A stretch of 64,000 bases of DNA from Theocolax elegans (taxonomy: Eukaryota > Arthropoda > Insecta > Hymenoptera > Cerocephalidae). The stretch's first letter is position 1. Every line of letters begins with the position of its first letter. This document shows positions 12,601 to 24,600 of this stretch, piece by piece. The position numbers and the translations under genes were made by a program. A model generated the notes under the pieces. The model was given only the letters and a program-made list of their open reading frames with translations, searched no databases and had not been told where the DNA came from. Where the stretch lies: positions 4,457,501-4,521,500 of the forward strand of contig CM047426.1 of assembly GCA_026168455.1 (NCBI GenBank), given 5' to 3'.

Positions 12601-15600
12601 TGCTGTGAAATTTTATACCGCTGACAAAGATCACACCTCTCGATAAACGAATGTACGTCGTGCCACATTCCAGGCCAATAATACTCCCTCGCTACTCGGT
12701 CATACGTCTTTTCGATACCTAAATGTCCCGACGAGGCCTCGCAATAAGCGTCAGTGATAACTCGATCCCGATATTCCTTAGGCACGACCAAGCGCCAGCC
12801 AATCTCCGGATACTCTACCGGATCAATTAACTCATCTTTACGGAACCGATAAAGCATATCGTTTTCTAACCTCCACTGCGGAAATTTATTGGGACGCTCC
12901 CGCACGTTTTCCATCTGTCGTAAGTACCACTCGTCATCTATCTTCTCAAACGACGCGACTTCCTCGAACCCTCGTGACAACGCGTCAGGCACATGGTGCA
13001 TTGCGCCTTTCCTATGCAATATCGTGAAATCCCATTGTTGCAACTCGAGTACCCAACGCATTAAACGACCGGACGGTTCTTTCAAATTATGCAACCACCT
13101 CAGCGCGCTATGATCTGTAATGACTGTAAAGTGATACCCCTCGATATATGGTCTAAGCTTAAGAATCGCCCATTTTACCGCTAAACATTCCTTTTCCGTG
13201 GTAGTATAGTTACGCTCCGCGGGAGTTAACACACGACTTATGTACACAATAGGATGCTCCCCGTCGTCATCCTCTTGTGTTAATACCGCCCCAATCGCGT
13301 AATCACTTGCATCACACTGTATACTAAACGGCTTCCTAAAATCCGTTCTCGACAAGACGGGTGCACGCGTCAATGCTAGTTTAAGCGACTCGAAGGCATC
13401 CTGTTGTTCGTCACCCCATACCCACGGATATTTTTTTTGTAATAGTTTAAGTAACGGAATTTTAACCTCAGAATCGCGCTCGATAAATCGCGAGTACCAT
13501 CCTACCATTCCTAAAAACCGTCGTAGCTCTTTAACATTTCGCGGTGGTGGATAATTAAGTACCGGCGCCACCCGCTCCGAATCGGGACGTAATCCGTCTT
13601 TATCTAACAAGTAACCCAAATACGACACTTGGGAGCAGCAAAATTCACACTTTTCGCGATTTACCGTTAATCCCGCTTCCGATAACCGCCTAATAACAAA
13701 TTCTAACCATTTTAAATGATCCTCAAAGCTTTCTGTCACGACGATCACATCATCCAGATACGCGAACACATACGGCTCGACCTCCGGTCCGAATAAACTA
13801 TCCACCAATCTTTGAAAAGTTTGCGGCGCATTCGTTAACCCGAACGGCATTCGTTTAAACTGCCAAAGATCCGGACCCGGGCACTGCGAACGCTGTCAAC
13901 GGACGACTTGACACCTCCATTTTCACCTGGAAGTACGCTTGTTTAAGATCGACCTTTGTGATAAACCGAGCTTTCCGTAATTTATCCAGTATACTGTCCA
14001 TATTCTGACTAGGATAAGCGTCCTTCTTTGTTACTTTGTTTAAGTCGCGATAATCGACACAAAACCGATACGATCCATCGCGCTTCTTCACGATTACCGG
14101 CGCACTACGCCACTCACTCCACGATTTCTCGATAATGTCGTTTTCTAACGTCTTCTTTACCTCATCGTTCGCGACTTCCCACATCTGAGGCGATAATCGG
14201 CGCGGTTTATGTTTTACGGGTTCCGCCCCTTGAACGTCGATTACGTGTTCTATTAAATTAGTATAACCGAAACCCCGTGGTCGCTCCGGTAATAACTTTG
14301 ACATTAGCCGTTGCACTTGTTCTTTTTGATCGTCATTTAGTTCACTCAAACCCGCGCACTCCGCGTAAATTTTACTCTCATTACTCGGACACCCATCCTT
14401 AAAAAATTCAACCCAGGGCCCGTCACGACAACGCCAAAGTCCATCTCGATAGTTTGTCTCGATTGCGAATTCTTTACAAAAATCGATTCCTAAGACCACG
14501 TCATGACTCGTTACATCGGTAGCCCGGGCTATTATTATTCCACTAACCCCTAACACATCGAGGTTTAATTTCAACGTTCCCCTCACTGACGATAATTGCC
14601 CCGTTACTGACCGGATTTGCGCCGAGGATCGTTCTAACTGTTTTTTAAAACGTTCCGCCACCTTGGACCCTATTAATGATACCATCGCCCCCGGGTCTAC
14701 TAATGCACGGTACACGATCCCTTCTATTTCTATCTGTAAGTTCTGTCTCTCGTCGACGACCGTATCCGCGATCTCCAAATCACTCACGATATCGATTGAC
14801 TCCAAATTTTTATCTGCCATTGAGGCAGATCTACCTTCCCCATAAGGAAAAACGCCGGTGTCTAACACCGAGCCAGAGCTTAAAACCACTGAATTACCTA
14901 TCCGCGGCGCGAATGCCGTTGCGTCAGGTCGTAACACCGATCGTGATTTTGTTTTACCTAAATCCTCTAGCAACTCGTCCACCGCGGCTTTAATTAATTC
15001 GTTATCGTTCCTTAAAAGTCCCTCTTGAGGCTCTCCCGATTCGGTGCGATGAACTTCTACGTCGCTAACCACTATTCGATTATTATCGGGTAATTCTCCG
15101 GTAATCCCTTGGCGAGCTGACAACCTATCGCTACCAACTTCTGCACTTATCCGTGCAATGCGAGCTGATAGGTTATCGTCTCTAACCGTCGAGTCATCCG
15201 GTAACGAGTGAGCCGATAATTTACCGCTGCTAACTTCTGCACTGGTTTGTGCAGCGCGAGCTGATATATTATCGTCTCGAACCTCTATACCGGTGCCTCC
15301 AATCCCGTTACCCTCCACGAATCTAACCTTTTTTCGACCGTTTCTACCATTCAACGAATTAAGTGAACTACGTGGATCTTGATCAATTACCCGAGATGCA
15401 GTAGACCCGTCTGCATCCCTCTCTAGTCGTTTCCCGACAAGGCTCGACGTATAGCTTCGCAATCCGGACAAGTCTTAATGTCTCGATCCGGGCGTTTACA
15501 TCCTAGACACCTTTTTACGTTGGGGTCTCCTACTGACACACGTGGTCTATTTAAACACTCTATCAATCGGTGTCCCGGTTTCTTACAGTATCTGCATACC

Positions 15601-18600
15601 CGTTGGGGACAATCGCGAGCGAAATGCCCGGTGCTTTTGCACTCATAACAGCGAATTCCGTCCGATGCATTTGCAACCGGTGTCTCGATCGGTTTAATCG
15701 GCGTGCTGCTGTACTGAGGTTTTGACGATCCCACTCGCGCCGTGACCGACTCGTAGCTAGTTTTATCGTTTTTAACCGTGTCCGTCTTTTGAGCACTCGC
15801 TATTTCAATCGCTTTATAGACCTTATTACCGCGGTCACTACGACGTTTCGTTATCCCCTTAACAGAATCTACCGCGCACGTCTCGACATCGTCTACTAAC
15901 TCGACTATCGCGACGTTTCTTGACTTCTTATTCTTTTGTGCGCCCATCCAAGCCGTCCCTTCAATACGACCAGTACCGTTCGGGCCACTAATACCATCGA
16001 TCTCGATCAGTCTTTCGAATTCATGCCCGTACTTCTCGACCTCCGCCACGTTACGAGCCCGCCGAATTGCCACGAACATCCGATAGTCTCGTTTCATGTT
16101 CCGTATTAATATCTGCAACAATACTTCCTCCGTTGGCGGGTTTTTGAATTTATTCACGATTATTTTAAAACACGCGATAAAATTTGACAGGGTGTCCAGT
16201 TTTCTGGAAAACAAGGAACACATGGAAAACTCAGGGAATCATTTTTGCACTGGAAAATATGGAAAATTCAGGGAATTTTTATGTGAATCTGGAATATCAT
16301 AAAACTGAATGAAAAAGTTGCGAGATTATAAAACAAAATCATTGGAACTGGCGTTTTTGTTTTTATTCTCCTTACACGGCGTATTCGCAGTATTTGATAC
16401 TAAGAATTCTAGATTTCCGAATTCGCTCGAGTTTGTGTACAAAATTTTGTGAAGTTATTCAGTTGCTCGTCGCAGTTAGTCATAATTACTCGCAGTTATT
16501 ATTCTTTTTGCATAATTTTATACATTTCACAAAATTACAGTAAGTATTTTAATTATATACATCGTATACGGATAATTTTTCATAACTACATATTTAAATT
16601 TACGTAAAAACGAGAATTAAAAAAATATTTTGTTCCCTTACATTTTGTTCTTTAAAGAATTCCCTTGGACAAAGGCAGTACCTAACGATGTCCACAGTTT
16701 TAAGTGCAGTATATGCAATAGTAAAGTAGATTAATCGGCCGATTAATCTAAGCAATATGGGAAAAGGTGCATTCTCGAGTTATGAAAAGTCAGAAAGACA
16801 TAAGAAACCTGCGAAAATGTTATCATTCACTCCTTCGATAGCAGAAGCGTTTCTCTCTTCCAAATCGAATAGCTGTAGCAGCGCGATTTTTGGTTCGCTA
16901 TCTAACAAAACTGATCATGTAAAGGTAACAAATGAACCTGCTTCAACCAGTATGAAGATACAGATTCAAAATATTAAGTCGACTGTTGATGAAAAAGGCA
17001 AACAAAATACGTTAAAATCATATTTCTGAAGCAGAAATATGGTAGATTTTAAATTCCATCATTCGACATATTTCATTACATGACATAAGAATTTAGTATT
17101 CCAATTTTTTGTAAAATGTTTAAAGATAGTGAAATAGCTTCAACAATGCAATTAGGTAAAACTAAAGCTTCTTTTGTAATTAATTACGGTATTAGCCATT
17201 ATTTTAAGAACGAACTGATAAATTTAATAAAAAATTGTGATGAGATAGTAGTAGGTTTCGATGAAAGTATGAACAATGTATATAAAAAACAACAAATGGA
17301 TTTTGTTATCAGATTTTGGAACATAAAAAATAACGAAGTTTCTACACGCTATTTTACATCTGCTTTCTTAGGTTATACGCGAGCCACTGATTCACTAAAA
17401 GCTTTTATTGATAATATACCTGACGAATTAATTAAAAAAATAATACAAATTTCGATGGATGGACCTAATGTTAATTTAAAATTCTTAAAGGATTTTCAAG
17501 AAATTATTTCTATAGAGAACGGTATTTTCGAGATATTAGATATTGGTACATGTGGTTTACATACTTGCATAACGCTTTCAAATCGAGTTTTGTAAAAGTT
17601 CAGTGGGAAATAGGTGACTTTTTGAAAGCTTTATTTAATTTATTTGCGTATAGTGCTTCGCGGCGTCGAGATTTCTTAGATGTTACCGAATTAAAACTTT
17701 TTCCTTTGAATTTTACCGGTATTAGATGGATCGAAAACTCTCTTGTTGCAGAAAGGGCTAGAAAAATGTTACCATCTATACAAAAATATGTATTATATGT
17801 TACAAAAAATAAAATTGAGCCGTCTAATAATAGTTATAAAATAGTTAAAAATCAAATATTTGATAAATTTTTAGATGCAAAATTAGCATGTTTTAAATCA
17901 TTTGCCAATGATTTGCATCCATTTCTTACCGAATTTCAATCCAGTGAATGTAAAGCATCTTATCTTTATGAGGATCTAGTTTTAGTGTTTGTAAATTTAC
18001 TAGAACGAATTGTGAAGCCTGAATGTCTGGAAACATTTAAAAGGAATGTTTTAAAAATTAATTTAAACAATGATGAAAACCTTTTATTTGCGGATAAAAT
18101 AAAATTAGATTACTCGACTAAAATTGCATTAAAGAGTTACTGATATTTCTATTAAAGAAATTTTACAATTTAAGAATCAATGTCGTACAATTTATAAAAA
18201 TTTTACTAATGCGCTTAAAGAAAAATCACCTTCAAAATATACGTTAGTTAAGGGTATTTCGTGTCTTAACCGTTTCACTGGTGCAGCTTTTTTACTGTAC
18301 GGGCCAAAAATGGTAAGACAATAAACTAAAGAAATTATACGATTAACTATGAATATAACCCTGGTGGAAGAATAAATTGTACATTGGCAAATATTTCCGT
18401 ATTTTTTTGTATATTGTTAAACATTTTTGTATGTTTCTGTATATCTCCGTATATTTCTATATATTTCTGTATATTTCTGTATATTTTTATCAGTTATTGG
18501 ACTTTTATACAGAAATATACAGAAATATACAGAAATGTACGGAGATATACGAAAATGTACATAAAGATTTAAAAATAAGCAAACAAAAGCATACAAGGAT

Positions 18601-21600
18601 ATAGAAAAATATTCAATGATAAAAGTATATTGTAAATTAAAATTTTTTTTTACTTTTTAAATTAAAGGCAGATGCTAACTATTTTGGAATAGTTTGTAAT
18701 TAATAAGACAAGAGCAATATTCCAATTAACGTTTTATTCTAAATAAATAAAAAAATATATTTACATAACTGTATTTTAGTCACCAATACAAGCTGTAGGA
18801 ACACAACTGATGTAATTTTTTCCATCAATTTCGATTAAAATACATTGCGTTGATACATCTTCTGGTTTGCAGTATTGCAAACGGTGCGAGTCAATTTCAC
18901 ATTGCTTTATTTTAGTAAATGGTGAGAAAGTATCATTGGTTTTTACATTGACAATTTTGTATATGATTATAACTTTTTTTTACTATTAACTGAAATAACA
19001 CATATATATGTTCAATTATACCAAATTTTCCAGAATGTAGTTTCACGATTGAGTCATTAATTTTTAATGAACGAGCATAAGAAAAAAAATTTTGGTAGTT
19101 TCCACGTACACCTTTTTACAGATTTTTACGTATCCCCTACACCTTTATTATTCCATTTCATTCCATTTCCAATTTTTACCCCCTCTTTACCCCACCTTCT
19201 CGCATTCGCCCGGGGTTATGCCCGTGGAGAGAGGGAAAACCTGTGGCCAAACCCGTTGGGATAAATGCCATTTAGGAAAACCTCCTCCGAGAAGGGCGGT
19301 GTATTCGAGAACAATTCTGTTTGGGTGGCAAGGTCACATTGCGTAGACTTTAACACCGAAACCGAATGCCTCACACCTCCCGCTCACGTTGTGGAATGTG
19401 AAGAAACACCTAACCGATCATTTAAGCTAAGCCCGAGAACGGTCACCCATCCAAGTGCCAACCGCGCTCGGTGCTGCTTAACTTTCATGACCGGCCGAGG
19501 TGCGTTTCCGCCACTCCGCCACCGTGTCGGTCACGAGCATAAGAATATGTACAATATCTTCTCTTTCTATGAATGATTTTTTCATATCTTGTACAAGTTT
19601 CTCCAAAGCCAAATCGTTGTTCTTCTTCAGTAAAAATATAGTCTTTGCCATTGCCGATTAAAATTGTGTCGTCTAAATTAAAAATATTCTTAAGCTTGTT
19701 TTCAAAGCTTTCAACGAACTCAAAAACTCGAGACCCAATACTAGTATACACAACTACTTTTGAGATAGTTATAGAGAATTAATTAAAATTATAATAAAAT
19801 AAAAATGGTTTATTTTGCAAGTAAAATAAAAAAAATGTCTTAAGTACAGTCTCTTAGAACATTTTTGAATCGTAAAGGATTTATATCGTTATACCTAATA
19901 ATTTCAAATATTAATTAATAATATTACCTAAAAGAGCAAAAATAATAAAATTCATATTATTCATGCATAAAGTTATATTTGTATATTTTTTTTTTATTTT
20001 TTTTTATAATTCTCTTTGCTCGTCACCCCGTACACCCATTATTAAACGGTTTTTTACAGGGACACCTCTACCATCTATGTGTGGGGGTGAAAACATTCCA
20101 ATTTTTCCCATCCCTGTCCCCACCGTCTCGCATTCGCCCGGAGTTATGCCCGTGAGGAAGGGAAAACCTTGTAGGAAAACCTTCCCCGAGACGGCCGGTG
20201 TATTGAAACATTCTGTTTAGATGTTCAGGTCACCTTCCGTAGGCCCAAACACCGAAACTGAATGTTCCACACCTTCCGCTCACGTTGTGAAGTGTGGAAA
20301 AACACCTAACCAATTCCGAAAGCCGCACAAGAATGGTGTCACCCATCCAAGTGCGAACCGCACTCAGTGCTGCTTAACTTTCGTGATCGGCCGAGGTGCG
20401 TCTCCGTCACTCTCCACCGTGTCGGTTAAGTTATATTTGTATATTTTTGTACATTAGTGCATAATTCAGTACATTGTTACATATTTTTATACAATTTCGT
20501 ACATTTCTGTATATATCCGTATATTTCTGTATATTTTCATAATAAAGTCTAATAACTGATAAAAATATACAGAAATATACGAAAATATTTAGAAATATAC
20601 GGAAATATGCAGAAATGTACGAAATAACAGTTAATACTTCCGCCAAGGAAGGCTTTTGGGGACGCAGAATCGATTTTGATGGTTATGTTTGCGTCATTTT
20701 GAATTTTTTACGTAATCAGCAAATCCCAGAACTCTTACACACCGAAGTTGAAATGAATTGACTGAAAAATGCAGCAGTTATTCAATTTGATCATATATGA
20801 TACATTGCCAGTGAAAGGGTTAATCCGGAAGTAACTTTGCAACTAGAAAAGGCTACAAGTAGATTAAATGTAGCAAATACCGCTTTAGTTAGTAATAACA
20901 TTATATCTACTTTAAAAGCAAAAAAAAATTAATCGCGAATTTAAAGAAATTATGTCTTTTCATGCAACAAAAGAAATGCTTAAGTCATTTAAACGAAGTG
21001 AAACACGACTTGATCATTTTCGGATTAAACTTCTTGAATTATATGGATTTGAAAAATATTCATGCTTTTTAGAATTTGTTAAAACAATAATTATTTTATC
21101 ACACGATAACGCAGCACTAGAGTGTGGATTCTCAATTAATAAAGAGGTTTTAGCGGAAAATCAACAAGAAAAATCTCTTATGGCCCAATGTATTATATGT
21201 GATGCTATTAATGCCACGAATGCGCCATTAAGTTAATTTGAAATCAGCAGGTAAATGATTAGTGCTGTTAGAATGGCATACAGTCGTTACAAAGAAGCGG
21301 TCGATAACGAAAAGAAAAAGAAAGAAAAAGAAGTTGCTGAAAAGTTGAATTTAAAAAGACGGTCAGAAATATTGAACGAACTGAAATAAAAAAAAAAACA
21401 AAAAATAATCGGTGATGCTTTAAAGCAGAGTGCGGAAATAGAAAAAAAATGTTAAATTTAAAGGTCTTAATTAAATTATATTAAAAAAATAATGATGACA
21501 TTGTATCTATAAACGTTAGTAAATAAAAATTTTATACTTGTAAAATCTGGTGTATTTTTATATCCTTTTCCGTTTATACCATATATGGAAACTAATATAA

Positions 21601-24600
21601 TGTCTTCTGGAAAACATGGAAAACTCAGGGATTCGTATTCAAAAATATTACTGGACACCCTGTTTGATATCCACTCGCCGTCCCCTTGTTTACGCTTGTA
21701 TAATTCTTCTAACACATCGTTATAATCCAGACGCTTCATAAATCGATAATGAAACGCCTGAGTAAATTGTTTCCACGACTTAATACTTTTACCGACCGCT
21801 TCGAACCATCTACCCGCCGATTCCATCAATATTGCTGGCAACGCACGTAATAAATCCGCGTCCGTTACTTCCCCGGACTTCCGCCAAACATTCAACCGAC
21901 GTAAAAATTCATCTGCGCCCCCTTTATCGGTGTCTCCTGTGTAGGATAAGTGCCACGTTTGTAGGGACTTTACCAAGCGGTTGCGCATCTCGATCGCTGC
22001 TAGACGAGTCCCTTCGTCCCGCACCCCGTGCTGCGCATTCGACTCGAGCTCTGAGTCGCTCGAGCTGGAATATCGCGCTCTGGGTGTGAGACTGGGCGCC
22101 GTCGAGCGCGTGGCTCGGTGCGACTCTCTCCGCTCGGTATGTCCTTTATATGGCAAAACCTGTTGCTCCGTTTCCGAACGCGCGTCACGACGACTTTTCG
22201 TTTTCTTCTTCTTAGTCACCCGTAATTCACTGATATGATTTGTGACTTCGTCGCTCGAGGAAGTCATCGTCCCGACATCCCGTGTACTCGGTTTTCCCGC
22301 ATTTACCTCGGGGAAGCCTAACACCTCATCTCTCGAATCGCGATGATCCTCGCTGATTCGTACGCTTTTCGAGTTTTCCTTGCCGGCGGTCTTCGAACTT
22401 AGCCGACGTGAAGAACCTTTACACGGAGTAACACGCGAATCAACTCCCGACATTCCCGTCTTCCGTGCGTTCGCGTTCTCCTTCGAGTAACCGATCGCGT
22501 ACCCCATGGCAGCTATCGTATTTCCTAGTTCCATAACTCTTTCGGTTAATTTCGCGATCTGCTCCATCATCTGCAAATTATTATCGGATCGCGACCCTAA
22601 ATCGTTCGGCAGCGAATATCTAGTTTCTTTAGACTTAAAACTTTCACGGAAATCTTGACTTCCCGATAGTTCCTTGCGACTTTCCCGCGTTTTTGTCCGC
22701 GTACCGGTTGCCGCCATATTCCCTTCCAACTCTAACTCGTTCCGCGTATTTATCGACAAGGACAACTCGGACAATTCATCGTCTATACCGGACGACTCGT
22801 CGGCCTCCCCCGAATCCTCGTGAGTCACGACGTTTTTCCCCAAGGCTACCGCGCCTTCTTCAACGCCGATAATCACTAACGGATCAAAAATCAAATCTTC
22901 TTCGTAGATTCCTGTAGGAAGTCCGGTACCGAGAACGTCCCATCCTTTATCCCACGGAACATCGAGTTTGGCTGAATACGTACGCGACTCGAATCTGACA
23001 ATTCTTTCTTTCAATTGCGCGATTGTCCCGATATCGCTGAGTCCAAATTCGCGAATTCTGTCCAGGACTCCATTCTCGTCCAAAGAACATATTTTCTCCC
23101 AGAATTTCCGTATCGACCGATTCTTTTTTAATAATTCCGTCATGCGCGAGCAATAATTGGATAGCGAATCTACGCCCTTTTTCCCGTTATCTCCTCGCAA
23201 CATCGGTGCCATTTTAAAATCGTCTTCACAATCCGCGCCGAACTAAACACCACTAGTTATTTACGTCGCACAATCTTCTTTTATTCACTTTCAGCTAGCA
23301 TCGCCATTTTATTGCCGAGCGACGACGCGATCACGACCACGAACACGACGTATCCTCTCCGGAAGCCAACAGATTCCATTTCCCAAGCCCCACGTTGGGC
23401 GCCATTTTGTAACGGTATTTTTAATAAAAATTAATATATCGTTATTCACTAAATTAATAAGGATATTAGTCAAATAGCACGTTAAAGACTATATCTCGTG
23501 AGGAGGTTGGAAACAGGGAATAGTTGGCATTATTAATAATGAACAATATACGACCGGATACGAATAACTGAGCGAGCGAACTTTATTTATTAATATCTAA
23601 TACAAATTATATACATCTTAATTATAAGCATTATTTTATCGATACGCGAACATTTACTAACGTTATTAATCGCGTGGTACACAAATCCGCTCGACCGTGA
23701 ATATGGCGTCGGTTTAGCCTCGCGTACCTTGATAGATACGCGTCAGCATCACCGTGGCGCCGATATTATTTAAGATAAAATAGCTACTCAGGTCGTCACC
23801 ACACGCACCCGGTCGCACTGCCTTTCGGCGTGCGGGATCAGGGCAATGCAGGAGAAACCAATGAGTACAAATATAACAATAGCAAATTAAAATAATAATA
23901 AAATTAACTTTACCGGAATTTTTACCATAATACTTGGCTTCCTCATAGCGACAATAGAGTTCGACTATTTAATCACGACTGTTTATCATGAAATCCGGAA
24001 GGGAACAAGAAGGAGATCGCAGGATCTCGTCGGTTTTATTACAACACCGACGCTTTTCCCACTCACGATCCCTCGATGGCTGGAGCATGCTGATTGGACA
24101 TCCTCAGCATGCGCCGAAAAATCGCGATGTCACGACAACATGTCATTGAGTGAAGGCAGGTGTTCATTGCAGATACCTCCTAACACCCAACATGTAGCCT
24201 CCACCTCCATGATCTCGATACGCACTCAAGAATCCCCTCCACAAGTGCTTTCTACTCGTGGAGGCACGAATCATATTCCAAGCGCAGCACTGGTTGCAAT
24301 GCTATTCACGGTTCGCATGCGCGAACCGCCCGAGCATGCTACTATTTGCTGAGATTTGCACTGCGCATTAAATGCGCGAAAATATGAATTTTTCATTTAA
24401 TATATTATACATAATGTTAATATTCCTTATAATTACTAATTCTATTTAAATAACCTTTAACAGTTCCAATAATCAATATAGGTAAATTACATTCTAATAT
24501 TCATAGTTAGTCTATCATAATTCGCTTATATATAATGTACATAATCTTCTATAAATACTACGTTATATCGTATATCTGTCTTTGTCGCTCGTTCAAGGCT

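Larger units (their letters stand above)
18359..20648. mobile_element. Unclassified element with long inverted minisatellite ends, nested in the hAT transposon
   Basis: The segment is bounded by imperfect inverted termini CCCTGGTGGAAG (18359) and CTTCCGCCAAGG (ending 20648). Inside lie two inverted arrays of TATATTTCTG-type repeats at about 18380-18600 and 20430-20625, which share inverted copies of a TTTTTATCAGTTATTGGACT-like core. The middle holds a decayed minus-strand coding remnant and two SINEs. I see no clear target duplication and cannot name the superfamily. Confidence 0.6.
16183..21667 (+). mobile_element. hAT-like DNA transposon inserted in gag of the Gypsy element
   Basis: Terminal inverted repeats CAGGGTGTCCAGT at 16188 and ACTGGACACCCTG ending at 21662. 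They are flanked by the 5-bp target duplication TTTGA (16183-16187 and 21663-21667). Removing the element and one TTTGA restores the gag frame, which confirms the borders. Near both ends the motif TGGAAAACTCAGGGA recurs in the same orientation. Coding remnants are hAT-like. A 5-bp duplication is unusual for hAT (normally 8) but fits the named hAT5 subgroup; the subgroup call is tentative. Confidence 0.85.

Noticed and set aside
19067..20457. Plus-strand frames over the two SINEs
   Set aside because: These segments are explained as 5S-derived SINEs with target duplications; the frames differ between copies.
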